This document shows positions 57,080 to 64,000 of a DNA stretch of 64,000 nt, one piece after another. The notes beneath the pieces were generated by a model. It worked only from the letters and a program-made list of their open reading frames with translations. It did no database searches and was not told the origin of the DNA. Source of the DNA: Hymenobacter mellowenesis (GTDB lineage: Bacteria; Bacteroidota; Bacteroidia; Cytophagales; Hymenobacteraceae). Position numbers and translations under genes: made by a program. The first letter of the stretch is position 1; every line of letters starts with the position of its first letter. The stretch lies in NCBI RefSeq assembly GCF_030581005.1, contig NZ_JAUQSX010000001.1, positions 958,492 to 1,022,491 on the forward strand, in the 5' to 3' direction.

Positions 57080-59155
57080 TTGATTTCGCCCAAACGCTTC
57101 CTCTCGCTCCTCCTTTTAGCCCTCTCGCTGGGCCACGCCGCTGCCCAGATTCCTAAGCCCGACAAGCTGCTCTACGGCGTGGCCTACTACGACGAGTACA
57201 TGCCCTACGAGCGGCTCGACAAGGACGTGGCGATGATGAAAGCAGCCGGCATCAACGTGGTGCGCATTGCCGAATCGACGTGGAGCACGCTGGAGCCGCA
57301 GAAGGGCGTGTTCGATTTCTCGCACGTCGACCGGGTGCTCGATGCCATGCACAAGGGCGGCATCCATGTCATCATCGGCACGCCCACCTACGCCATCCCG
57401 ACCTGGCTGGCGCGCAAGTACCCGGCCGTGCTGGCCACCACCAGCCGGGGCGCCAACCAGTACGGCTCGCGCCAAAACATGGACATCACCAACCCCGACT
57501 ACCGCCGCCACTGCGAGGCCGTGATTCGGGCGCTGCTGGGCCACGTCAAGAACCATCCGGCCATCATCGGCTACCAGGTCGATAACGAAACCAAGGCCTA
57601 CGGCACGGCCGGGCCGGGCGTACAGGCGCTGTTCGTGCAGTACATGCAAAAGAAATTCGCGTCGCTCGACGCCATGAACAAGGCCTACGGGCTCGACTAC
57701 TGGAGCAACCGCATCAATAGCTGGGAAGATTTTCCGTCGATGGTGGGCACCATCAACGCCAGCCAGGGCAGCGAGTTTGCGCGGTTTCAGCGCCAGCTGG
57801 TCACCGAGTTTCTGGCCTGGCAGGCGGGCATCGTGCGCGAATACAAAAAGCCAAACCAGTTCATCACCCAGAACTTCGACCTGGGCTGGCGCGGCTACTC
57901 GTTCGGCATTCAGCCCGATGTGGACCACTTCGCCGCAGCCAAGGCCCTGGATGTGGCCGGGGTCGACATCTACCACCCCAGTCAGAGCCAGCTCACGGGC
58001 ACCGAAATTTCCTTCGGCGGCGACCTGACCCGCGGCATGAAGGGCGGGCAGAACTACTTGGTGCTCGAAACCGAGGCCCAGGGTTTCCCGCAGTGGACGC
58101 CCTACCCCGGCCAGCTGCGGCAGCAGGCCTTCAGCCATCTGGCCTCGGGGGCCAACTTAGTGGAGTACTGGCACTGGGGCAGCATCCACAACTCGGCCGA
58201 AACCTACTGGAAGGGCCTGCTCAGCCACGACCTGCAGCCCAACTACCTGTACGAGGAAGCTAAAACCATCGGTCGCGATTTCGCCCGTCTCAGCCCCCAG
58301 CTCCTCAGCCTGAAAAAGACCAACAAGGTGGCCGTGCTTTTCAGCAACGAAGCCCTCACGGCCGAAGGCTGGTTCAACAACGGCCTGGATTACAACTCGG
58401 TGCTGCGCTCGTTCTACGACCCGCTCTACCGCCACAACGTGGGCTGCGACCTCGTGGACCCCAGCAGCCCCAGCCTCGACCAGTACGCCCTGCTCATCGT
58501 GCCCATGCTCTACGCCGCGCCCAACCGCCTGCTCGAACGCCTGGACCGCTACGTGCAGCAGGGCGGCCACCTGCTCACCACCTACCGCAGCGGCTTTTCC
58601 GACGAAAACGTGCAGGTGCGCCACACCGCGCAGCCCGGCGGCTTGAGCCGGGCCTGCGGCGTGACCTACCAGGAATTCACCGTGCCCGTGGGCGTGAGTT
58701 TGCAGGGCAACCCCTTCCAGGTAAGCGAAAACGACAACAAAGTGGACCGCTGGATGGAATTTCTGACGCCCACCACCGCCACGGTGCTGGCCCGCTACGA
58801 CCACCCGGTGTGGGGCTGCTACGCCGCCATCACCGAAAACCACTACGGCAAGGGCCTGGCCACCTACGTGGGCTGCCACACCTCCGACCCCGTGGTGGAA
58901 AAGCTGGTGACCGACGCCGTGCGCAAAGCCGGCCTCTGGAGCGCCGACCAAGAGTTGGCCTTCCCGCTCATCACCCGCGCCGGCCGCAACCAGCAGGGCC
59001 GCCCAGTGCATTACTACTTCAACTACGCCGCCCAGCCCGCCACCGTGACTTACCCGCACGCCGCCGGCCGGGAGCTGCTGAGCGGCACCACCGTCGCAAA
59101 AGGTCAGCCCCTGACGCTGAGCGCCTGGGGCGTACAGATAGTGGAGGAGAAATAG
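57080..59155 (+). CDS. GH42 beta-galactosidase
   Basis: Secreted 691-residue retaining beta-galactosidase. The TTG at 57080 is the start that places the signal peptide (LGHAAAQ) at the N-terminus; no ATG precedes it. Landmarks: LLYGVAYYDEYMPYERLDKD, GINVVRIAESTWSTLEPQ, FDFSHVDRVLDAMHKGG, acid/base Glu in YQVDNETKAYG (about residue 170), and the nucleophile region VLETEAQGFPQW (about residue 330), then HWGSIHNSAETYWKG, trimerisation domain and a C-terminal beta domain. GH42 removes beta-galactose from oligosaccharides. Its promoter carries the shared operator, linking it to the regulator just upstream. Confidence 0.95.
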   Translation: MISPKRFLSLLLLALSLGHAAAQIPKPDKLLYGVAYYDEYMPYERLDKDVAMMKAAGINVVRIAESTWSTLEPQKGVFDFSHVDRVLDAMHKGGIHVIIGTPTYAIPTWLARKYPAVLATTSRGANQYGSRQNMDITNPDYRRHCEAVIRALLGHVKNHPAIIGYQVDNETKAYGTAGPGVQALFVQYMQKKFASLDAMNKAYGLDYWSNRINSWEDFPSMVGTINASQGSEFARFQRQLVTEFLAWQAGIVREYKKPNQFITQNFDLGWRGYSFGIQPDVDHFAAAKALDVAGVDIYHPSQSQLTGTEISFGGDLTRGMKGGQNYLVLETEAQGFPQWTPYPGQLRQQAFSHLASGANLVEYWHWGSIHNSAETYWKGLLSHDLQPNYLYEEAKTIGRDFARLSPQLLSLKKTNKVAVLFSNEALTAEGWFNNGLDYNSVLRSFYDPLYRHNVGCDLVDPSSPSLDQYALLIVPMLYAAPNRLLERLDRYVQQGGHLLTTYRSGFSDENVQVRHTAQPGGLSRACGVTYQEFTVPVGVSLQGNPFQVSENDNKVDRWMEFLTPTTATVLARYDHPVWGCYAAITENHYGKGLATYVGCHTSDPVVEKLVTDAVRKAGLWSADQELAFPLITRAGRNQQGRPVHYYFNYAAQPATVTYPHAAGRELLSGTTVAKGQPLTLSAWGVQIVEEK

Positions 59156-59208
59156 CGCTTGCGCCTGCCCAGCCGCGCCGTCTGGCGCGGCCAGTTCGGC
59201 CGCGCATC

Positions 59209-59272
59209 AAAAATGGCCCGCTCAATCTCTGAAAATGCCCCCGGCCGCCTACGCCGTAAAAACCTAATATTG
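59209..59272 (+). promoter_or_regulatory. GH105 operon promoter with two-half-site operator
   Basis: Distal half AAAAATGGCCCG (59209-59220), proximal half GAAAATGCCCCC (59231-59242), -7 TAATATTG (59265-59272). Half-site ATGs (59213 and 59235) are 22 nt apart; the -7 starts 30 nt after the second. This is the cleanest copy and probably drives the four-gene operon to 63527. Confidence 0.85.
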
Positions 59273-59348
59273 CGGTAGGTTACCCAAATTTCAGGTTGAG
59301 GGGTTTCTGCCCTCGATTTTTAATCTCCTTTACTTCCCACCCTCCCGT

Positions 59349-60488
59349 ATGTCCTTTCTCGTTCGTGCCCTTCGTCCGCTAACCTGCGGCCTGCTGCTGA
59401 CGCTCGGCCTCGCCCCCAGCGCCCCCGCCCAGACGCTAACCAAAGCCGACCAGGCCGTTTTCAAGCCGAAATACATCAAGAAACAGATGCTGAAAGCCAC
59501 CCAGTGGCAGCTGGCGCACCCGAAGCACAAAGTCACGGACTGGACCAACGGCGCCTTCTACTCCGGCGTATTCGCCGCCTACCAAGCCACCAAATCCCGG
59601 CTAATTCTGGATTCCCTGATGGCCATGGGCACCCGCACCCAGTGGCGCCCCGACCGCCGCTACGACCACGCCGACGACATCGCCATCTGCCAGACCTACC
59701 TCAACCTCTACCGCCTCAAAAAAGACCGGCGCATGCTGGAGCCCACCCTGGCCGTGGTCGAAAAGCTGCGCACCGTGCCCGGCCCCGAGGTGCAGCACAA
59801 CGGCATCACTTGGTGGTGGTGCGATGCCCTCTTCATGGGCCCGCCCGTGCTCGTGAAGCTGGGAATGCTGGAAAACCAACCCCAGTACCTCAGCTTCAGC
59901 GATACCCTCTACGCGCAAACCTACCGCCGGCTCTACAACCAACAGCAGCACCTGTTCACGCGCGACGCCAGCTACCTCTGGAACGTCGCTAACGAAGGCA
60001 AAACCAAGAAGGAAAGCAACGGCCAGCCCATTTTCTGGAGCCGCGGCAATGGCTGGGTGATGGGCGGCCTCGTCCAGATTCTGCAGGAATTGCCCCCCAA
60101 CCACCCCACGCGCCCCTTCTACATCAACATTCTCAGGGAAATGAGCGCCAGCCTCGTCAGGCTCCAACAGCCCGACGGCCTCTGGCGCTCCAGCCTCCTC
60201 GACCCCGCCGCCTACCCCGGCGGCGAAACCTCCGGCTCTGGCTTCGACACTTACGCCATGGCCTGGGGCATCAACAACGGCATCCTTGACCGCGCCACCT
60301 ACCTCCCCGCCGTGCAAAAAGCCTGGCTGGCCCTCGATAAAGTAGTCGGCGCCGACGGCAAAGTGGGCTGGGTGCAGCCCATTGGCGCCGACCCGCGCCG
60401 CGACTTCTCGGCCGACAGTTGGGAAGTGTACGGCACCGGCGCCTACCTGCTGGCCGGCTCCGAGGTGATGAAATTGAAGCTGAAGTAG
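59349..60488 (+). CDS. GH105 unsaturated uronyl hydrolase
   Basis: Secreted (alpha/alpha)6-barrel enzyme of 379 residues that hydrates the 4,5-unsaturated uronic acid left by polysaccharide lyases and so releases it from the next sugar. ATG 59349, signal peptide ending APAQ. Family segments: DWTNGAFYSGVFAAYQATKS, RYDHADDIAICQTYLNLY with the catalytic Asp, WWWCDALFMGPPVLVKL, WSRGNGWVMGGLVQILQELP and GSGFDTYAMAWGINNG. TTCCCACC lies 7 nt upstream of the start. Being with kduD in one operon fits uronate breakdown, and a lyase is expected nearby; the BNR_4 domain at 15803 is the only candidate in the window. Confidence 0.93.
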   Translation: MSFLVRALRPLTCGLLLTLGLAPSAPAQTLTKADQAVFKPKYIKKQMLKATQWQLAHPKHKVTDWTNGAFYSGVFAAYQATKSRLILDSLMAMGTRTQWRPDRRYDHADDIAICQTYLNLYRLKKDRRMLEPTLAVVEKLRTVPGPEVQHNGITWWWCDALFMGPPVLVKLGMLENQPQYLSFSDTLYAQTYRRLYNQQQHLFTRDASYLWNVANEGKTKKESNGQPIFWSRGNGWVMGGLVQILQELPPNHPTRPFYINILREMSASLVRLQQPDGLWRSSLLDPAAYPGGETSGSGFDTYAMAWGINNGILDRATYLPAVQKAWLALDKVVGADGKVGWVQPIGADPRRDFSADSWEVYGTGAYLLAGSEVMKLKLK

Positions 60489-60491
60489 CGC

Positions 60492-61745
60492 ATGGAGCGC
60501 CGCTCATTCATCGCCGGCGTTGGAGCCGGCCTCTCCGCGCTGGCCCTGCCCGCTACCGCTGCCCCCGCAGCGAGTGAGGCATTGCCCAACGTCCCCGCCA
60601 AGCCCGTTTCCGACCGCGAGTACTGGGTCAGCACCCTGCTGCGCATCGTCGGACCCGTACTGGCCGCCGGGGCCGCTGGCACCCTAAAAACGGCCATGCC
60701 CGTCGAAGCCGCCGCCGGCCAGCAGGACGGCCGCCGCAAGGTCACGCACCTCGAAGCCCTAGGCCGCACCCTGGCCGGCCTGGCCCCCTGGCTGGAGCTG
60801 GCCGAAGTGCCCACCGCCGAGCAGGCCCCCCAACAGCGCTGCGCTGAGCAGGCCCGCCAGGCCATTGCCCACGCCGTGAACCCGCAGTCGCCCGGCTTCC
60901 TGAACTTCAACCAGGGCGGTCAGCCCGTGGTCGATGCCGCTTTCCTGGCGCACGCCCTGCTGCGGGCGCCCCAACAGCTCTGGGAAAAGCTACCCGAAGC
61001 CACCAAGCCCCAGCTGATTCAAGCCCTGCAAAGCAGCCGCGTCATCAAGCCCGTGTACAGCAACTGGCTGCTCTTCAGTGGCATCATCGAAGCCGCCCTG
61101 CTCAAATTCACCGGCAGCGCCGACCTCATGCGGATGGATTACGCCATCAAAGAACACCAAACCTGGTACAAAGGCGACGGCACCTACGGCGACGGCCCCG
61201 ATTTCCACTGGGACTACTACAACAGCTACGTCATCCAGCCCATGCTGCTCGACCTCGTAGCCACGCTGGTAGCCGCCGGCAAGGAAAGCAAAGACCTGCT
61301 CCAGCGCCTCCAAACCCGCGCCCAACGCTACGCCGCCGTCCAGGAGCGCCTCATCGGCCCCGACGGCTCCTTTGCCGCCTTCGGCCGCTCCCTCGCCTAC
61401 CGTTGCGGCGCCTTCCAGCACCTCGCCCAAGTCAGCCTCCAAAACCTGCTGCCCGCCGAGTTGCCCGCCGGCCAGGTCCGTAGCGCCCTCACCGCCGTCA
61501 TCCGCCGCACCCTGGAACCCAAAGGCACCTTCGATGCCCAGGGATGGCTGCAAATCGGCCTCTGCGGCCACCAACCCAGCATCGGCGAAGGCTACATCTC
61601 CACGGGCAGCCTTTATTTGTGCACCACGGCCTTCCTGCCGCTGGGCCTGCCCGCCAGTGCGCCCTTCTGGGCCGCTTCCGCGCAGGACTGGACCGCCCGC
61701 CGCATCTGGTCGGGCCAGGATGTGAAGACCGACCACGCGCTATAA
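60492..61745 (+). CDS. DUF2264 protein, short form, with Tat-like signal
   Basis: A 417-residue relative of the protein at 34761, 3 nt after the GH105 stop, so tightly co-transcribed. The N-terminus MERRSFIAGVGAGLSALALP has the twin-arginine pattern RRSFIAG, unlike the Sec signal of the long form, which suggests export of a folded or cofactor-bearing protein. The barrel has WEKLPEATKPQLIQALQSS, SNWLLFSGIIEAALLKF, DGPDFHWDYYNSYVIQP and DGSFAAFGRSLAYRCG, and it ends without the extra beta domain. Activity unknown; its place between GH105 and GH43 points to uronic-acid-containing oligosaccharides. Confidence 0.8.
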   Translation: MERRSFIAGVGAGLSALALPATAAPAASEALPNVPAKPVSDREYWVSTLLRIVGPVLAAGAAGTLKTAMPVEAAAGQQDGRRKVTHLEALGRTLAGLAPWLELAEVPTAEQAPQQRCAEQARQAIAHAVNPQSPGFLNFNQGGQPVVDAAFLAHALLRAPQQLWEKLPEATKPQLIQALQSSRVIKPVYSNWLLFSGIIEAALLKFTGSADLMRMDYAIKEHQTWYKGDGTYGDGPDFHWDYYNSYVIQPMLLDLVATLVAAGKESKDLLQRLQTRAQRYAAVQERLIGPDGSFAAFGRSLAYRCGAFQHLAQVSLQNLLPAELPAGQVRSALTAVIRRTLEPKGTFDAQGWLQIGLCGHQPSIGEGYISTGSLYLCTTAFLPLGLPASAPFWAASAQDWTARRIWSGQDVKTDHAL

Positions 61746-61756
61746 AATCCCTCGCA

Positions 61757-62719
61757 ATGTTTTTCCTCAACAAGCTAGCTGCCACTGCCTGCGGCCTGAG
61801 TCTCTGTGTAGCCGCCGCCCAACCCGCTCAGGCCCAAAAGCCGCTCCGCAAAAACGAAGTCCTGCTCTTCGCCTCCTTTCGGGGCAATGGCGAAGACGGC
61901 CTGCACCTGGCCAGCAGCCCCGACGGCTACAAATGGACTGCCCTGCGCAATGACCAGTCCTTCCTGAAGCCCACCGTGAGCACCGACAAGCTTATGCGCG
62001 ACCCCTGCATCATCCGCGGCCACGACGGCCTTTTCCACATGGTATGGACCACCAGCTGGCACGAGCGCGGCATCGGCTACGCCAGCTCCCCCGACCTTAT
62101 CCACTGGACCGAGCAGCAAAACGTCCCCGTCATGGCTGCCGAACCCACCGCCAAAAACTGCTGGGCCCCGGAAATCACCTACGACGCCCTAAACCGCCAG
62201 TACCTGATATACTGGGCCACCACCATCCCCGGCCGCTTCCCTCAGGGCGAAACCACCCTCGAAGGCGGCAACAACCACCGCATCTACTACGTCACCACCA
62301 AAAACTTCAAAACCTACTCCCCCGCCCAAATCCTCTACGACCAAGGCTTCAACGTCATCGACGCCACCATCCAGCCCGCCGGCAAGCGCTTCGTCATGTT
62401 CCTAAAAGACGAAACCCGCCAACCCGTCCAAAAAAACCTCCGCGTCGCCTTCGCCGACCAGCCCACCGGCCCCTACGGCCCACCCTCCGCCCCCATCACC
62501 GGCAAGTACTGGGCCGAAGGCCCCACCGCCATCCAGCTAGGCAGCGAATGGCTGGTGTATTTCGACAAATACACCGAGCACAAATACGGCGCCGTCTCAT
62601 CCACTGACCTGGAGCACTGGACCGACGTCTCCGACCGCCTCAACTTCCCCAAAGGCACCCGCCACGGCACCGTCCTCCGCATCACCCAAAAAGAATTAGC
62701 CAAGTTGCTTAAAAACTAG
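61757..62719 (+). CDS. GH43-like glycosidase
   Basis: Secreted 320-residue five-bladed propeller protein. ATG 61757 (11 nt after the DUF2264 stop) opens a signal peptide ending QPAQAQ; the frame is open further upstream inside DUF2264. Catalytic-type segments: LMRDPCIIRGHDGLFHMVWT (Asp base), NCWAPEITYDALNRQYLIYW, NVIDATIQPAG (modulating Asp) and YWAEGPTAIQLGSEW (acid Glu). Such proteins are annotated as GH43 in many Bacteroidota; linkage specificity is unknown, arabinosidase or galactosidase activity being the usual guesses. It is the third gene of the GH105 operon. Confidence 0.8.
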   Translation: MFFLNKLAATACGLSLCVAAAQPAQAQKPLRKNEVLLFASFRGNGEDGLHLASSPDGYKWTALRNDQSFLKPTVSTDKLMRDPCIIRGHDGLFHMVWTTSWHERGIGYASSPDLIHWTEQQNVPVMAAEPTAKNCWAPEITYDALNRQYLIYWATTIPGRFPQGETTLEGGNNHRIYYVTTKNFKTYSPAQILYDQGFNVIDATIQPAGKRFVMFLKDETRQPVQKNLRVAFADQPTGPYGPPSAPITGKYWAEGPTAIQLGSEWLVYFDKYTEHKYGAVSSTDLEHWTDVSDRLNFPKGTRHGTVLRITQKELAKLLKN

Positions 62720-62762
62720 CCTCACCCGGCAATCCATCCCCTTCTCGTTTTATTCGATAGCT

Positions 62763-63527
62763 ATGACTCCCCTTTTTGACCTCACCGGCAAAGTCGCACT
62801 AGTCACCGGCTGCAACAAAGGCATCGGCCAAGCTATGGCCCTGGGCCTCGCCGAAGCCGGCGCCGACATCATCGGCGTATCGGCCACCCTAGCCCTCAGC
62901 GGCAGCGAAACCGAGCAGCAAGTCCGCGCCCTAGGCCGCAATTTCAGTGCCTACCAAGCCGATTTCAGCCAGCGCGATTCGGTAGATGCATTCATCACCC
63001 AAGTCCAGCACGACTTCCCCCGCGTCGACATCCTGATAAACAACGCCGGCACCATCCGTCGCGCCCCCGCCGCCGAACATAGCGATGAACCGTGGGACGA
63101 AGTCCTAGCCATCAACCTCGACACTCCTTTCCGCCTGGCACGCGCCATCGGCAGCCAGATGCTAACCCAAGGCGCCGGAAAAATCATCTTCACAGCATCA
63201 CTCATGTCTTTCCAAGGCGGCATCAACGTCCCTGGCTATGCGGCCAGCAAAGGCGCGATTGCCTCATTGGTAAAAGCCTTAGCCAACGAATGGGCCGGTC
63301 GTGGCGTGAACGTCAACGCCATCGCCCCCGGCTACATCGCCACCGACAACACCGAAGCCCTACGCCAAGACCCCGAACGTTCTACCACTATCCTAGCCCG
63401 CATCCCAGCTGGCCGCTGGGGCCACGTCAACGATTTCAAAGGCCCCACCGTTTTTCTAGCTTCCTCCGCAGCCGACTACGTACACGGCACCTTACTCACC
63501 GTCGACGGTGGTTGGATGGGTCGATAA
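62763..63527 (+). CDS. kduD: Short-chain dehydrogenase of the KduD type
   Basis: Cytoplasmic NAD-dependent reductase of 254 residues that converts the keto-uronate from unsaturated uronic acid (2,5-diketo-3-deoxygluconate) to 2-keto-3-deoxygluconate. ATG 62763. Features: FDLTGKVALVTGCNKGIGQA (TGxxxGIG cofactor motif), NNAGTIRRAPA, catalytic Ser in IIFTASLMSFQGG, Tyr and Lys in GYAASKGA (Tyr about residue 159), and a C-terminal VDGGWMGR typical of the family. GTIRRAPA and SFQGGI match KduD better than generic reductases. It ends the GH105 operon, directly supplying metabolism of the GH105 product. KduI and the kinase and aldolase are not in the window. Confidence 0.9.
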   Translation: MTPLFDLTGKVALVTGCNKGIGQAMALGLAEAGADIIGVSATLALSGSETEQQVRALGRNFSAYQADFSQRDSVDAFITQVQHDFPRVDILINNAGTIRRAPAAEHSDEPWDEVLAINLDTPFRLARAIGSQMLTQGAGKIIFTASLMSFQGGINVPGYAASKGAIASLVKALANEWAGRGVNVNAIAPGYIATDNTEALRQDPERSTTILARIPAGRWGHVNDFKGPTVFLASSAADYVHGTLLTVDGGWMGR

Positions 63528-63539
63528 CCCCCGGATACG

Positions 63540-63584
63540 ATAGACAATGCCACTCACAGATAATCTGTGGGCGGCATTGTCTAT
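63540..63584. terminator. Hairpin after kduD
   Basis: Arms 63540-63559 and 63565-63584 (ATAGACAATGCC/GGCATTGTCTAT with internal mismatches) lie 12 nt after the kduD stop. No long T-run follows immediately (TAGTACAAATCATTTT), so it may be a weak terminator or an mRNA end. Confidence 0.6.
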
Positions 63585-63601
63585 TAGTACAAATCATTTT
63601 A

Positions 63602-63653
63602 AAAGAAAAATCCCCCTCTTGATTGCTGGTGAAAGCATCCAAAAGGGGGATTT
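63602..63653 (-). terminator. Rho-independent terminator of the rRNA operon
   Basis: On the - strand the stem AAATCCCCCTT/AGAGGGGGATTT with a long loop is followed by TTTTTCTTTT, directly after the 5S gene. It also faces kduD, so it can prevent collision of the two transcripts. Confidence 0.8.
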
Positions 63654-63664
63654 CCTTGTGTAAG

Positions 63665-63776
63665 GTTGGCGGCGACCGACTCTCCCACCGGTGAAGGCAG
63701 TACCATAGGCGCACCGGGGCTTAACGGCTCTGTTCGGAATGGGAAGAGGTGAACACCCGGGCTAAAGCCACCATTG
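63665..63776 (-). rRNA. 5S ribosomal RNA
   Basis: The reverse strand carries CACCTCTTCCCATTCCGAAC, the highly conserved loop of bacterial 5S rRNA, then CAGAGCCGTTAAGCCCCGGT and TGGTACTGCC, and it ends GGTGGGAGAGTCGGTCGCCG. About 112 nt; exact ends are estimated from pairing of the terminal strands. It is downstream of the 23S gene. Confidence 0.93.
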
Positions 63777-63874
63777 CTGGCGGGTTGCTGCGTGTTCGTG
63801 CAACAACTCAATAACTCGACGTAAGGGGACAAAAACGAAACGTATGGCGCGCGCTTGACGCTGCCCTTGCGGAC

Positions 63875-64000
63875 TTACCAGAAGCCCTCGGCCACTTAGT
63901 ACGGCTCAGCTATTGCGTTTCCGCTTGTTCACCTGCCGCCTATCCACGTCGTCATCTCCGACGGGCCTTCCATTGGGAAATCTCATCTCCAGGGGAGTTT
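63875..64000 (-). rRNA. 23S ribosomal RNA, 3' end (rest outside window)
   Basis: The reverse strand reads AAACTCCCCTGGAGATGAGA, TTTCCCAATGGAAGGC, GTCGGAGATGACGACGTGGA, TAGGCGGCAGGTG and GTACTAAGTGGCCGAGGGCT, the conserved final hairpins of domain VI. The 3' end at about 63875 is approximate. The 98-nt spacer to the 5S gene shows no tRNA. Confidence 0.93.

Noticed and set aside
63777..63874. tRNA gene in the 5S-23S spacer
   Set aside because: No cloverleaf or TTCGA loop pattern could be seen in the 98 nt.

Overview
The window is a fragment of a high-GC Bacteroidota chromosome, most like Hymenobacter or a close relative in the Cytophagales. The evidence is SusC/SusD pairs, a hybrid two-component regulator, type IX secretion C-terminal domains, a PID-CTERM-like small protein, TAnnTTTG-type -7 promoter elements and start codons without a Shine-Dalgarno sequence. 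Almost every gene concerns polysaccharide capture and breakdown; the housekeeping exceptions are icd and the end of an rRNA operon.

Left locus (1-14189, + strand): a SusC cut by the window edge, its SusD, three GH30 enzymes, a GH5 glucanase-like enzyme, a secreted T9SS protein and three esterase/SGNH-type hydrolases. Two of the GH30s resemble endo-beta-1,6-glucanases, so a beta-1,6/1,3-glucan (fungal or algal) substrate is inferred. icd (14349-15581), with its own terminator, separates it from the next block.

Central block (15803-52120, all - strand): a BNR_4-GH16 fusion, a small plug-like protein, GH2, a PID-CTERM-like protein, a 1640-residue GH128 T9SS protein, GH43, GH51, a second GH43, a GH30 broken by a 4-bp duplication, a DUF2264 protein, another GH30, a galactanase-like GH43, GH35, and two complete SusC/SusD pairs. 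Right block (52562-63527, + strand): the regulator, GH42, and a compact operon of GH105, DUF2264, GH43 and kduD. The enzyme set fits a type II arabinogalactan with uronic-acid decoration. A convergent rRNA operon (5S, then the 3' end of 23S) closes the window.

The most informative signal is regulatory. Five promoters (susC at 52120, GH128, GH2, GH42, GH105) share one geometry: an A-rich/ATG(n)CCCC half-site, a second half-site starting exactly 22 nt later, and a TAnnnTTG -7 element starting exactly 30 nt after that. A sixth (DUF2264 at 36845) has the proximal half at 29 nt. This looks like the operator of the hybrid two-component regulator encoded at 52562, and it ties the scattered transcription units into one regulon.

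The intergenic spaces are filled with long inverted repeats of several unrelated stem families. Seven of them carry the same 9-mer GTTGAACGA in or next to the loop. Two further elements (34622 and 38529) share an unpaired core with covarying hairpins and look like copies of a structured RNA or small mobile element.
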